A stretch of DNA of 48,454 bases from Candidatus Aquidulcis sp. (GCA_020723345.1 DYJA01000049.1:1-48454), one strand, 5' to 3'. Shown: positions 1-8,191, numbered from the stretch's first letter. Translations and numbers: made by a program. Notes: generated by a model from the letters alone, not told the origin.

Positions 1-36
1 TGAATTTTGAATTTCGAATTTCGAATTTGCAATTTC
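1..36. repeat. AT-rich GAATTTC word repeat
   Basis: GAATTTCGAATTTCGAATTT-type words lie in otherwise GC-rich DNA. They are read in frame by the partial minus-strand gene. Confidence 0.6.
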
Positions 37-738
37 CCGCAACGCCGCGTCCACCTCCCTCGTCTTGTTCGGCACGTCGGCGATGAGGCGCGCGGTGATT
101 TCGTCCGCGCGTTCGCGGTCCACCCACGCAGCCACTAGTCGCTGGAGCAGGCCGAAGGTGAGATCGGCCTGCGTCAAACTCCAGCGATGGATTCGCAGAA
201 CCCCGCGATGCAAACGTTCCACCTCGCGCAGCGCGGCGAAGATGTCGTGCGGCTCCGCGTGAACCCGCGCCTCCAACCGCGCGCGCAGCGCGGCAAGGCG
301 CGCGTCGTGCTCGCGCGTGTAATGCGCCCAATGCCGATAGTTGTTCAACGGCGAGACGTTGAACGGGTCGGAGAAAAACGTGCGGAGGAACGAAAATACA
401 AAGCGCGGCGCGTCGAACCAGCGCGGGTACGGCGCGCGCCGGCGGAGCGCAACCGCGCCGTCGGGAAAATAACGGTACGCGTCTTCGGGCAGCAGGAAAT
501 CGGGAAAACCCTTGTAGAAAATCTGGAAGGCCTGCGCGTTCGCGTATGGATGGCCGTGCCACAGGCGCGTCAACGGAATCGTTTCGGCCTGCGGGTAACC
601 CAGGCAGCGCAGCGGATCGCGCAGCGCGAGTTCCTCGATGAACGGACCGATATGCGACCAACCGAGCGGCGAGATCGGCGCGGGCAGTCGTTCGTTGATA
701 AAGCCGCTCGTCCACAGAATGTCGTTTTCGTTTTCCAT
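1..738 (-). CDS. PEP-utilising enzyme / rifampicin phosphotransferase-like protein (3' end outside window)
   Basis: An open frame of 246 codons starts at ATG 738 and runs off the window edge without a stop. The N-terminal region has a WTSGFINERLPAPISPLGW-type segment, followed by HGHPYANAQAF and LLPEDAYRYFPDG. I recognise this pattern from large PEP-synthase-like or rifampicin-phosphotransferase-like proteins; that is recall, not a search result. The catalytic swivelling-His domain would lie beyond the window. The last ten codons in view read through an AT-rich GAATTTC repeat (1-36), giving IANSKFEIQNS, which is unlike the rest of the protein and may be an in-frame repeat insertion. The gene is divergent from the tRNA-Val gene. 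The strong plus-strand frame at 187-819 is its antisense shadow. Confidence 0.55.
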   Translation of the reverse strand, partial: MENENDILWTSGFINERLPAPISPLGWSHIGPFIEELALRDPLRCLGYPQAETIPLTRLWHGHPYANAQAFQIFYKGFPDFLLPEDAYRYFPDGAVALRRRAPYPRWFDAPRFVFSFLRTFFSDPFNVSPLNNYRHWAHYTREHDARLAALRARLEARVHAEPHDIFAALREVERLHRGVLRIHRWSLTQADLTFGLLQRLVAAWVDRERADEITARLIADVPNKTREVDAALREIANSKFEIQNS

Positions 739-768
739 CGCGTCCGATTATATCGCCGCGATTCTTGT

Positions 769-797
769 TTGACAAACGCGCCACATGAACCTATAAT
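769..797 (+). promoter_or_regulatory. Consensus sigma-70 promoter of tRNA-Val
   Basis: A perfect -35 TTGACA (769-774) and -10 TATAAT (792-797) are separated by 17 bp. The tRNA begins 13 bp after the -10 box. Confidence 0.9.
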
Positions 798-809
798 GCG
801 CTTGATTTC

Positions 810-882
810 GGGCGAATAGCTCAGTTGGTAGAGCGCTTGCTTTACACGCAAGATGTCACGGGTTCGAGTCCTGTTTCGCCCA
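810..882 (+). tRNA. tRNA-Val (anticodon UAC)
   Basis: The full cloverleaf folds by eye. The acceptor stem is GGGCGAA (810-816) with TTCGCCC (875-881), and A882 is the discriminator. The D-arm is GCTC/GAGC, the anticodon stem CTTGC/GCAAG with loop TTTACAC, and the T-arm ACGGG-TTCGAGT-CCTGT. The anticodon TAC at 843-845 decodes GUA and probably other GUN valine codons. CCA is not encoded in the gene. Confidence 0.97.
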
Positions 883-890
883 CACCTCCC

Positions 891-921
891 AGGCGATTTC
901 AGCGACGAAGTCGCCTTTTTT
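891..921 (+). terminator. Rho-independent terminator after tRNA-Val
   Basis: AGGCGATTT (891-899) pairs with AAGTCGCCT (908-916, one G-U pair). A run of Ts follows to 921. It lies just upstream of moaC, so moaC may depend on read-through or on its own promoter. Confidence 0.8.
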
Positions 922-935
922 GCAAGGAAATTTTC

Positions 936-1424
936 GTGACTCTTTCTCATCTCGATGAACACGGGCGCGCGCAGATGGTGGACGTTAGCGCGAAAGCCGA
1001 TACCGAACGCGTCGCGATTGCCAAAGGTGAAATCACGATGCAAGCCGCGACGCTCGCGCTGATTCGCGCCGGCAAGATCGAAAAGGGCGAAGTGTTCGCG
1101 GTCGCGCGCGTCGCCGGAATTATGGCGGCGAAACGCACGCACGAATTGATCCCGATGTGCCATCCGCTCCTCGTCACCGATATCGCGGTGGACTTTGAAA
1201 TTCTTGCCGAAGGGAACGCGAACGAACGCGCGCGCGTCGGCATCATCGGCACGGCGAAGAATGTCGGCAAGACCGGCGTCGAAATGGAAGCGCTCGTCGC
1301 GGTGACGACCGCCGCGCTGACGATTTACGATATGGCAAAAGCGGTCGACCGCGCGATGCGAATCGAGAATGTGCGGCTGGTCTTAAAACGGGGAGGCAAG
1401 TCCGGCGAGATCGTGTTGGAATAA
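936..1424 (+). CDS. moaC: Cyclic pyranopterin monophosphate synthase MoaC
   Basis: The 162-residue product matches MoaC length. MoaC converts the 3',8-cyclo-GTP product of MoaA into cyclic pyranopterin monophosphate, the first stable molybdenum-cofactor intermediate. Visible hallmarks are the MVDVSAK start region, the conserved [13 protein letters not shown] segment that contains the active-site histidine, and the [13 protein letters not shown] segment. I chose GTG 936 because AAGGAAA (924-930) sits upstream at good spacing. The longer frame begins inside the tRNA and cannot be the true start. No other moa gene is in view. Two membrane-protein genes and selD follow closely, so read-through into selD is possible. 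Confidence 0.95.
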   Translation: MTLSHLDEHGRAQMVDVSAKADTERVAIAKGEITMQAATLALIRAGKIEKGEVFAVARVAGIMAAKRTHELIPMCHPLLVTDIAVDFEILAEGNANERARVGIIGTAKNVGKTGVEMEALVAVTTAALTIYDMAKAVDRAMRIENVRLVLKRGGKSGEIVLE

Positions 1425-1434
1425 AGGGGAAGCC

Positions 1435-2832
1435 ATGCGCCGATGGTTCACAGCACCTGGGTTTTGGTTTGCGATCTTGTTGGTATTTCTTGGCGTGAAA
1501 CAAGCGCTCGCGCTGTTCGTTTTTCGACAGCCGGGGAATGCTTTCCTTCCAGACTCGTTTGGCTATGAAGACCTGGCGGTCAATCTTTTGCAGCGCGCCA
1601 GTTTCGACGTTCCAGGCGAACCCATGGTTGGCTTGGTGCGGACGCCCGGTTATCCGGTATTCATCGCCGGCATCTATGCGCTCGCTGGACGAATTCCGGG
1701 TTGGGTGATTTTCGTCCAACTGATTTTGGATGCGCTGACGGCTTTGCTGATCTGGCGAATCGCGCGGGAATATTTTTCCGAAACAGTCGGCGTGATCGGC
1801 GCGTTCATCTACGCGATCAGTTTGAACGCGACCGTGGGCGCGCTGTACCTTCTATCGGATACGCTGTTTACGTTTCTCTTGGTCGGCGCGTTCTTTTTGC
1901 TGAGCCGATACTGGCGCGCGCCGGAGCGCCGCTGGCTGATTTCGCTGGGAGTCATTCTCGGCTTGCTGCCGCTGGTTCGTCCCATCGGTCTGTATCTCGC
2001 GGTGATTTGGATTGTCTTTTTCGCAATCAAGCAATGGAGAGATTCGATCAAACGATGGTACCGTCAGCCACTCGTCGTGGGCTTGCTCTGCGCGGTCTTG
2101 GTTGCGCCGTGGATTCTGCGAAACTATGCGGTGACCGGTCGCGCGATGTTTTCGGCGGCAGAGGCGATGAATCTCTACTGCTGTTTTGCGCCCGCCGCGT
2201 TGGCGGAAGACGCCAAGATACCCTTGCTCGACGCGCGCGCGCAGGTCGACGCGCCGTTTCGATTTCAATCTCTGAACACGGTTGAACCGCGCCAACTCTT
2301 TCTCGCCGCCGATTACGCGATCCAAATTATCTTGCAGCATCCGCTCGGTTATGCCAAGGCGCATATCAAAGGAGTCTTTGCCACCCTCTTCGAACCAGCG
2401 TACAAACAATGGCTGCCACTCGTGGGGAGTGAATACACCGCGTCCGGATTTCTTGCCAAACTAATGTCGCTCGATTTGAGAGGAGCAAGCGCCAGTTTAT
2501 CTGAAACGACGGCGTCGGGCTGGTTTTGGCTAGCTCTACCCATTTTGAATTTGAGCTACACCATCGCCGAGTACTTGTTGGCGGCATGGGGCGCGTGGAA
2601 AATATTCCGCCGGTCGTCGAATCGCCAGGCGCTTGCGCTTGTCTTGCTGGGCGTGATTACGATTCTCTATCTTGTCGTCGCGCCGGGCTCCGGCGGCGGT
2701 TTGCGTTTCCGCATTCCCGCCGAACCGTTGATCGCCTTGCTTGCCGCGGTCGGCGTGACGAAAATAAACCTGGGTTCCATGAGCCAGGGAAAACCACTAT
2801 CGGTTGCGTCGAGAACAAACGCGCATGATTAA
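1435..2832 (+). CDS. Multi-pass membrane glycosyltransferase (GT-C / ArnT-PMT-like)
   Basis: The 465-residue protein has about ten hydrophobic segments. Its layout is typical of lipid-linked-sugar GT-C transferases (glycosyltransferase family 39-like): an N-terminal helix, then an extracytoplasmic loop with acidic residues (PDSFGYEDLAVNLL) and VRTPGYPVFIAGIYAL, which resembles the conserved RxPGYP motif of that superfamily. Substrate and acceptor cannot be told from sequence. The start is ATG 1435, preceded by AAAGGGGA and 10 bp after moaC. It overlaps the next membrane-protein gene by 8 bp, suggesting co-translation. Confidence 0.75.
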   Translation: MRRWFTAPGFWFAILLVFLGVKQALALFVFRQPGNAFLPDSFGYEDLAVNLLQRASFDVPGEPMVGLVRTPGYPVFIAGIYALAGRIPGWVIFVQLILDALTALLIWRIAREYFSETVGVIGAFIYAISLNATVGALYLLSDTLFTFLLVGAFFLLSRYWRAPERRWLISLGVILGLLPLVRPIGLYLAVIWIVFFAIKQWRDSIKRWYRQPLVVGLLCAVLVAPWILRNYAVTGRAMFSAAEAMNLYCCFAPAALAEDAKIPLLDARAQVDAPFRFQSLNTVEPRQLFLAADYAIQIILQHPLGYAKAHIKGVFATLFEPAYKQWLPLVGSEYTASGFLAKLMSLDLRGASASLSETTASGWFWLALPILNLSYTIAEYLLAAWGAWKIFRRSSNRQALALVLLGVITILYLVVAPGSGGGLRFRIPAEPLIALLAAVGVTKINLGSMSQGKPLSVASRTNAHD

Positions 2833-4069
2833 TCGCAATCTGGCAACGGCGGAAGACCGCGCGCGCTTGCCGATTCAGCGGATTGAAGTTGTTTATTTCG
2901 CGATCTTGTTGGTCCTGTTGGCAGCCGTCTTTGCGTTCAACGCGTTCGTCGCAGGCGGTACGATCTCGAGCGTCAAGCAACTCGCGATTGATTCGGCTTC
3001 GTGGCCCTACCCGCCGCAGTACTGGGGTATTCAATATTGGCCCGCGGCGATCAACCGCGTGCTGTTTCGCTGGATCATCCAGGGCACTTGGACGCTTTTC
3101 TGCGCGCCCGATGACGCGTGGGGATTTTACATTATTTTCATCGCTTGGAGTTTCGCGCTATTTTACGGCACGCTGGTCGCGCTGTACTTTTTCTTGCGAC
3201 TGTTGGATTTTTCTCGCCGGATGAGTTTTGGCGGCTGTCTGTTGTTCCTTGCTTGCGCGCCGGTGCTGTTGGCGTACAAATACCCTGTTGCCACGCGCGA
3301 AGATCCGCTGGCGTATTTCCTGATCGTCTTGGGACTCGTCGCGCTTTTCAAATCGAGACCGATCCTTTTTACGGTGATCGCAACGGCGGCGGCATTGACG
3401 CGCGAGACGACGTTGATTCTTCCGCTCGCGTATTTTCTGGCGTCGGGCGAATCGCTGCGGCAGCGCGTGCTCGTTTTCATTCCGCCCGTCTTGGCGTTCT
3501 TTGGAATTCGCCTGGTCACGCAAGCGCCGGTACCAGTGAACCAGCTCGAAGCGTCGCTGCTCAACTTCCTTTTTCCGTGGGAATTGATCGCGTTTCTATT
3601 CTGCGCGTTTGGCGCGCTGTGGGCGCCTTACCTGATCGGGATGCGCGAGCGGCGACAGTATAACGACGCGCTTAACTTTCCGTGGCGCGTCTTGATCACG
3701 ACAGGACCGATCATTCTCGTGTTGATCCTGGGGACGAGCGTCGCGCTGGGCAGAGCGCGCGAGATTCGTCCGACGTTTCTGATTTTTCCGTGGGTCATCG
3801 CGTTTGCGCTCGATTGGTTTAGCCGAAACCGCGCGTACCTGGCGCGACTGGCGGCGCGCAAGACTTTTTGGGTGTTCGCGTTTTCGATTTTCGCCGGATT
3901 GGCGGCGATTGTCCTCTATTTCAATTACGCGCAACGCGAGTTGACGACAGCCATCCTGGCGGATTTCCGCAATGGCTATTGGCTGGTCCTCGGAACGATC
4001 AATCTTGCGATCACGCTCGCGCTCTTTTTGCCGCGTGCGCGATCCAAGTGGCTAGCAGAGCAAGTTTGA
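2825..4069 (+). CDS. Multi-pass membrane protein of unknown function, possibly GT-C related
   Basis: About 414 residues with roughly ten transmembrane segments and short basic loops. A soluble domain or catalytic motif is not evident. I prefer ATG 2825 (MINRNLATAEDRAR), which overlaps the upstream stop by 8 bp, over ATG 2804, which would overlap by 29 bp. Neither has a good ribosome-binding site. The final TGA (4067-4069) shares its A with the selD ATG, so the two are translationally coupled. Pairing with the upstream gene suggests a joint role in cell-surface polysaccharide or lipid glycosylation. That is an inference from context only. Confidence 0.65.
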   Translation: MINRNLATAEDRARLPIQRIEVVYFAILLVLLAAVFAFNAFVAGGTISSVKQLAIDSASWPYPPQYWGIQYWPAAINRVLFRWIIQGTWTLFCAPDDAWGFYIIFIAWSFALFYGTLVALYFFLRLLDFSRRMSFGGCLLFLACAPVLLAYKYPVATREDPLAYFLIVLGLVALFKSRPILFTVIATAAALTRETTLILPLAYFLASGESLRQRVLVFIPPVLAFFGIRLVTQAPVPVNQLEASLLNFLFPWELIAFLFCAFGALWAPYLIGMRERRQYNDALNFPWRVLITTGPIILVLILGTSVALGRAREIRPTFLIFPWVIAFALDWFSRNRAYLARLAARKTFWVFAFSIFAGLAAIVLYFNYAQRELTTAILADFRNGYWLVLGTINLAITLALFLPRARSKWLAEQV

Positions 4070-5118
4070 TGACCACCGCAAAACAAATCCGATTAACTTC
4101 CTACGCCGCGTGCGCGGGCTGAGCGTCCAAACTCGGCGCAGCCGAATTGGCGCAAGTTGTGCGCCCCCTCAGCGATAAATTCAATCCGCGAGATTTCCCC
4201 GCGCTCCTCGTCGGACTCGGCGATCCGGACGACGCGGCGGTTTATCGCGTCAACGCCACGACCGCGCTGATCCAAACGCTCGATTTCTTTCCGCCGGTCG
4301 TGGACGACGCGTACTCTTTCGGCGCGATCACCGCGGCGAACGCGATGAGCGACGTGTACGCGATGGGCGGACAAGTGATCCTCGCGCTCAATCTCGCCGC
4401 GTGGCGCGACGACCTGCCGCTCGAACTGCTCAGCGAAATTCTGCGCGGCGGCGCGGACAAAGTCGCGGAAGCCGGCGCGGCGATTGCCGGCGGTCACACG
4501 ATCACCGATCAGGAACCCAAGTACGGTCTGTCGGTCACCGGCATCGTGCATCCCGACCGCATCGCGACGAAAGGCGGCGCGCGCGGCGGCGACGTGTTGG
4601 TGCTGACGAAACCGCTCGGCAGCGGCTTGATCACGACGGCCGGCAAAAACAGCGTCGCGTCCGACGCGCATCTGCAGAACGCGATTGCGTGGATGGCGCG
4701 TTTGAATCGCGGCGCGGCGCACGCAATCCAGGAAATCGGCGTGAAATGCGCGACCGACATCACCGGCTACGGTTTGCTCGGTCACGCGTACGAAATCGCG
4801 CAAGCGTCGCGCGTCGCGCTCCGCTTGCGCGCGGATGCGCTGCCGCTGCTCGACGGCGCGCGCGAATACGCGCGCCAACAACAAATCCCCGGCGGCGCGG
4901 GGCGCAACAAATTGTATCTCGAAGACAAGGTGGAATTTACGCGCGCGCTTGACGACGACCTGTTCGAAATTTTTTTCGATCCGCAAACGTCGGGCGGTTT
5001 GCTGATCGCCGTCGCGGAAACCAGACTGGACGCGCTTGTGCGCGCGCTGAAATTGCGGAACGTCGATCAGTGGATCGTCGGCGAAGTTGTCGCAGGAAAA
5101 GGAATCATCGTCCAGTAA
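4069..5118 (+). CDS. selD: Selenide, water dikinase SelD, itself a selenoprotein (in-frame UGA = Sec18)
   Basis: SelD makes selenophosphate from selenide and ATP for selenocysteine and selenouridine synthesis. The frame from ATG 4069 reads MTTAKQIRLTSYAACAG, then TGA at 4120-4122, then ASKLGAAELAQVVRPLSDKF and the complete SelD body to 5118. That makes 349 residues, the usual family length. The UGA falls exactly on the catalytic Cys/Sec position, three residues before the essential Lys (K21). This matches the Cys17/Lys20 spacing of E. coli SelD. The body shows DDAAVYRVN, TLDFFPPVVDD, NAMSDVYAMGG, AGGHTI and DPQTSGGLL. A caller treating UGA as stop would begin at GTG/TTG-type codons near 4147 and lose the active site. 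The start overlaps the upstream stop as TGATG. Confidence 0.93.
4123..4150 (+). promoter_or_regulatory. Candidate bacterial SECIS hairpin directly after the selD UGA
   Basis: CCAA (4127-4130) pairs with TTGG (4147-4150), and CGGC (4134-4137) pairs with GCCG (4141-4144), with a GCA apical loop. Bacterial SECIS elements lie immediately 3' of the Sec UGA inside the coding region, as here. The fold was made by eye only. Confidence 0.6.
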
Positions 5119-5174
5119 ACAGTCAACGGTTTCGACTGTTCACTGTTCACTGTTCACCGTTCACTGTTCACTGC
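5119..5174. repeat. Word-repeat spacer (GTTCACT words)
   Basis: The selD-fabF spacer is built from repeated CTGTTCACTGTTCAC words, with an ACAGTC/GACTGT inverted start. It is unlike the flanking coding DNA. Confidence 0.7.
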
Positions 5175-5178
5175 ATTT

Positions 5179-5184
5179 AGGAGG
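5179..5184 (+). promoter_or_regulatory. Strong Shine-Dalgarno of fabF
   Basis: AGGAGG lies 8 bp before ATG 5193 and fixes the fabF start. Confidence 0.85.
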
Positions 5185-5192
5185 AATGTCCA

Positions 5193-6458
5193 ATGGCGGA
5201 CCATTCACGACGCGTCGTCGTCACGGGCTTGGGGATCATTTCGCCGCTTGGCAATTCGGTTGAAACATTTTGGCGCGAGATACTCGCGGGCACGTGCGGG
5301 ATCGATCGCATCACGCGTTTCGATCCGTCGCGCTTTGCGGTGCAAATTGCCGCGCAAGTCAAAGATTTCAATGTCGCCGAGTACGCCGAATACATCGACT
5401 ATAAAGAAGCGCGGCGGATGGATTGGTTCATCCAACTTTCCATCGCCGCAACCGCGCAGGCGATGAAGCAATCGGGCTTGAAGATTGACGATGCGAACCG
5501 CGATTGGGTCGGCGTGCTGATCGGCTCCGGCATCGGTGGCTTGGTGACGATGCAGGAGAGTATGCGGACGCTGCTCGAAAAAGGTCCGATGCGCGTGAGC
5601 CCGTTCACCGGTCCGTACATGATTCCGAACATGGCGAGTGGTCAGGTTGCGATCACGTTCGGCATGATGGGACCCAACTTTACCATTGCGTCCGCGTGCG
5701 CGACGGGCACGAACGCGATCGGCGAAGCGTACGAAATTATCAAGCGCGGCGACGCGGACGCGATGATTACGGGCGGCGTCGAATCGCAGATCACCGAATT
5801 TGGTTTGTCCGCGTTTCATCGCACGACCGCGATGTCGACATCGCGCAACGACGATCCCCAGCACGCGTCGCGTCCGTTCGACTCGAAACGCGACGGCTTT
5901 ATTTTCGGCGAAGGTTGCGCCGCGATGATTTTCGAGGAACTCGGTTTCGCGCAAAAACGCGGCGCGCAAATTCTGTGCGAGGTCGCGGGGTATGCCGCGA
6001 ACGACGACGCGTTTCACATCAGCGCGCCCGCGGAAGGTGGCGCGGGCGCGGCCAAAGCGATGGCGCGCGCGCTGCACAAAGCCGGGCTGAAACCCGCCGA
6101 TGTGGATTACATCAACGCGCACGGCACGTCGACGATCTTGAACGACGCGGCGGAAACCCAGGCGATCAAAACCGTTTTCGGCGAGCGCGCGTACAAAATT
6201 CCGATCAGTTCGACGAAATCGATGGTCGGGCATTTGCTCGGCGCGGCGGGCGCGGTCGAAGCGGTCGCGACGATCAAAACGATCGAGACTGGCTGGATTC
6301 ATCCGACGATCAATTACGAGTATCCTGATCCCGTGTGCGATCTCGACTACGTCCCGAACCAAGCGCGCCAGCACAATGTTCGCGTCGCGATGTCGAACTC
6401 GTTTGGTTTTGGCGGACACAACGCGATTATTATTTTCAAAAAGTATGGAATTAGATGA
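5193..6458 (+). CDS. fabF: Beta-ketoacyl-ACP synthase II FabF
   Basis: FabF elongates acyl-ACP by condensing it with malonyl-ACP in type II fatty-acid synthesis in the cytoplasm. The 421-residue product has the complete Cys-His-His catalytic set of elongating KAS enzymes: C169 in SACATGTN, H310 in NAHGTST and H347 in VGHLLGAAG. It also has the N-terminal [15 protein letters not shown] signature and the C-terminal [10 protein letters not shown] segment. The His-His arrangement separates KASI/II from FabH. The gene overlaps rnc by 14 bp. fabF next to rnc is a common bacterial order (often with acpP), although no acpP is seen here. Confidence 0.96.
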   Translation: MADHSRRVVVTGLGIISPLGNSVETFWREILAGTCGIDRITRFDPSRFAVQIAAQVKDFNVAEYAEYIDYKEARRMDWFIQLSIAATAQAMKQSGLKIDDANRDWVGVLIGSGIGGLVTMQESMRTLLEKGPMRVSPFTGPYMIPNMASGQVAITFGMMGPNFTIASACATGTNAIGEAYEIIKRGDADAMITGGVESQITEFGLSAFHRTTAMSTSRNDDPQHASRPFDSKRDGFIFGEGCAAMIFEELGFAQKRGAQILCEVAGYAANDDAFHISAPAEGGAGAAKAMARALHKAGLKPADVDYINAHGTSTILNDAAETQAIKTVFGERAYKIPISSTKSMVGHLLGAAGAVEAVATIKTIETGWIHPTINYEYPDPVCDLDYVPNQARQHNVRVAMSNSFGFGGHNAIIIFKKYGIR

Positions 6459-7233
6459 ATTGCAAACCGCGCTCGGCGTCGCATTCAAAGACAAATCGCT
6501 GTTGACGCGCGCGCTCACACACCGCTCGTATCTCAACGAGAATCCCGATCTGCCGTACCTCGACAACGAGCGGCTGGAATTTCTCGGCGACGCCGTCTTG
6601 GATTTTGTCGCGGCGGAATTTTTGTATCAGCGTTTTCCCGAAATGAGCGAAGGCGATCTCACGTCGCTGCGCGCCGCGCTCGTCAAGGGCGATACGCTCG
6701 CGCGCTTTGCGATTGACCTGGGTTTGCCGCAGCACTTGTTGATGTCGCGCGGCGAAGAAGCCGCGCGCGGACGCGAACGCGCGCCGCTCCTCGCCGGCGC
6801 GTTCGAAGCGTTGATCGGCGCGCTGTACCTCGATCAGGGACTCGGCGCGGCGCGCGCGTTCGTCTTGCGCTTTCTGCCTGCCGAATCGGAACGCGTGCAC
6901 GCGCTCCGGCTCGACCGCGACGCAAAAAGTATGCTGCAAGAATTGAGTCAAGGCAAATTGCAGATCACGCCGCAGTATCGGCTGGTCGAAACGCGCGGCC
7001 CCGATCACGCGAAGGATTTTACGATTGCGGTGTTTCTCAATGAACAGGAGTACGGACGCGGGGTGGGGCGGAGCAAGCAGATCGCGGAACAAGAAGCCGC
7101 GCGCGTCGCGCTCGAAAATCTGCAAGCCGAGATTTCGCGCGAGGATCACGCGGTACTCATCGCGCTCAAGGGGCAGGTGACTGAGCCAAGTCAATCAGGC
7201 GACCAGTCCATCAGTCCATCAGTGAGTCAGTGA
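6445..7233 (+). CDS. rnc: Ribonuclease III
   Basis: RNase III cleaves double-stranded RNA in rRNA maturation and mRNA turnover. The 262 residues show the signature [22 protein letters not shown], the second metal-binding [15 protein letters not shown], and a C-terminal dsRNA-binding domain (about residues 160-230: [19 protein letters not shown], then [20 protein letters not shown]). I take ATG 6445, overlapping the end of fabF, because canonical RNase III begins about here ([11 protein letters not shown]). The longer frame's N-terminus is a fabF shadow. The last residues ([17 protein letters not shown]) are encoded by the intergenic CAGTCCAT/GTCAGTGA word repeat, so the original stop has probably been displaced. 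Confidence 0.95.
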   Translation: MELDELQTALGVAFKDKSLLTRALTHRSYLNENPDLPYLDNERLEFLGDAVLDFVAAEFLYQRFPEMSEGDLTSLRAALVKGDTLARFAIDLGLPQHLLMSRGEEAARGRERAPLLAGAFEALIGALYLDQGLGAARAFVLRFLPAESERVHALRLDRDAKSMLQELSQGKLQITPQYRLVETRGPDHAKDFTIAVFLNEQEYGRGVGRSKQIAEQEAARVALENLQAEISREDHAVLIALKGQVTEPSQSGDQSISPSVSQ

Positions 7234-7288
7234 GTCAGTGGGTCAGTCAACCAGTTGCCTAATTACCCGATTGCCTGACCATTCGATT
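7180..7288. repeat. Word-repeat spacer (AGTCAGTG and CAGTTGCCTAATT words)
   Basis: Repeated CAGTCCATCAGTCCATC, GTCAGTGAGTCAGTG and ACCAGTTGCCTAATTACC words fill the end of rnc and the spacer. The second half resembles the spacer at 47588-47656. Confidence 0.7.
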
Positions 7289-8191
7289 ATGCGACTATTA
7301 ATCACCGGCGGCAGCGGTTATGTCGGCGCGGGAATTTTGCGCCGCGCGCCGCAAGAATGGAAAATCGCGGCGACGTATTTCGCTCATCCGCTTGAACCGT
7401 CAGGCGTTGCCGCGTTTCGCGTTGACATCCGCGACACAGACGCGGTTAATCGGCTGTTTACCGAATTTCGTCCCGATGTCGTCATTCACACTGCCGCGCT
7501 GATGGCGGGCGATGAAATGATGGCGACGAACGTGGACGGCTCGCGTCACGTCGCGCGCGCGGCGATGCGATCCTTCGACTCTGCTGGCGCTCCGCTCAGG
7601 ACGCGTTTGATTCACCTGTCGAGCGATGTGATCTTCGACGGCGAGCACGCGCCGTACGACGAAGACGCCGCGCCCGCGCCGCTCACGCCGTACGGCGAAT
7701 CGAAAGCGCGCGCGGAACAAGGCGTAACCGCAGAACACGCGAATCCGATTATCGTCCGCACGTCGCTCGTGTACGGTTTCGCGCCGATGGATCCGCGCAC
7801 GCGCCAAACGCTCGACGGCGCGATGCCGCGTCTCTTCACCGACGAGTATCGCTGCCCAATTTTCGCTGACGATCTCGCGGACGCGCTGATCGAACTTGCT
7901 GGTAGTAGGCGATTCATCGCCGACCCTCGCGCTGAAGCGCACACTACGAATGCGCTCTCTGTCCTCAACATCGCGGGACCGCAGCGATTAAGTCGCTATG
8001 AATTCGGCGTCAAACTCGCGCGCGCGTTCGGCGTCGCGTCGCGCTTTCAGCCCGCGCTCAGCGCGTCGAGTCCCACGCCGCGTCCGCGCGATTGCGCGCT
8101 CGACATCACGCGCGCGCAGCAGATTTTGAAAACGCGCTTGCAAAGTGTGGATGCAGTGTTGGCGCAGACAAGCGCGCGGAGTAATGGATAA
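7289..8191 (+). CDS. NAD(P)-dependent sugar-nucleotide reductase, RmlD/RfbD-like (SDR family)
   Basis: A 300-residue extended short-chain dehydrogenase/reductase. It has an N-terminal Rossmann motif (MRLLITGGSGYVGAGIL), the catalytic serine region LIHLSSDVIFDG, then PYGESKARAE holding the YxxxK tyrosine and lysine. The pattern best fits dTDP-4-dehydrorhamnose reductase-like proteins that make activated deoxysugars. The rest of the rml pathway is not present, so the substrate is uncertain. Start ATG 7289 gives the canonical N-terminus. Two segments look foreign: residues about 94-105 (SFDSAGAPLR) and 205-221 (SRRFIADPRAEAHTT). Both are encoded by palindromic repeats found elsewhere in the window. 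The stop TAA overlaps the next gene's ATG (TAATG). Confidence 0.8.
   Translation: MRLLITGGSGYVGAGILRRAPQEWKIAATYFAHPLEPSGVAAFRVDIRDTDAVNRLFTEFRPDVVIHTAALMAGDEMMATNVDGSRHVARAAMRSFDSAGAPLRTRLIHLSSDVIFDGEHAPYDEDAAPAPLTPYGESKARAEQGVTAEHANPIIVRTSLVYGFAPMDPRTRQTLDGAMPRLFTDEYRCPIFADDLADALIELAGSRRFIADPRAEAHTTNALSVLNIAGPQRLSRYEFGVKLARAFGVASRFQPALSASSPTPRPRDCALDITRAQQILKTRLQSVDAVLAQTSARSNG
7570..7603. repeat. Palindromic repeat inside the RmlD-like gene (CCTTCGACT...CTCAGGACG family)
   Basis: The segment opens with ATCCTTCGACT and ends with CCGCTCAGGACG. The same ends occur, in reverse orientation, at 39761-39794 and 44062-44093 in spacers. It is read in frame as SFDSAGAPLR. Confidence 0.7.
7902..7950. 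repeat. Palindromic repeat inserted in frame in the RmlD-like gene
   Basis: GTAGTAGGCGATTCATCGCC, then a GCGCT-GAAGCGC arm and CACACTACGAA. The reverse complement of 32370-32421 carries the same blocks in the same order. It is read as residues about 205-221. Confidence 0.85.

Noticed and set aside
187-819. 210-codon plus-strand frame
   Set aside because: It is antisense to the PEP-utilising-enzyme-like gene, has shadow composition (Arg/Gln-rich) and runs into the tRNA promoter and tRNA.
4147-5118. SelD starting after the UGA
   Set aside because: It would lack the catalytic residue and K21; the upstream in-frame sequence through UGA matches SelD.
5119-5174. CRISPR-like short tandem repeats
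   Set aside because: The words are 7-10 bp and contiguous, without unique spacers; no other locus in the window has the repeat-spacer pattern.
5205-6566. 453-codon minus-strand frame
   Set aside because: Antisense of fabF and rnc; Arg-rich composition typical of shadows in GC-rich genes.
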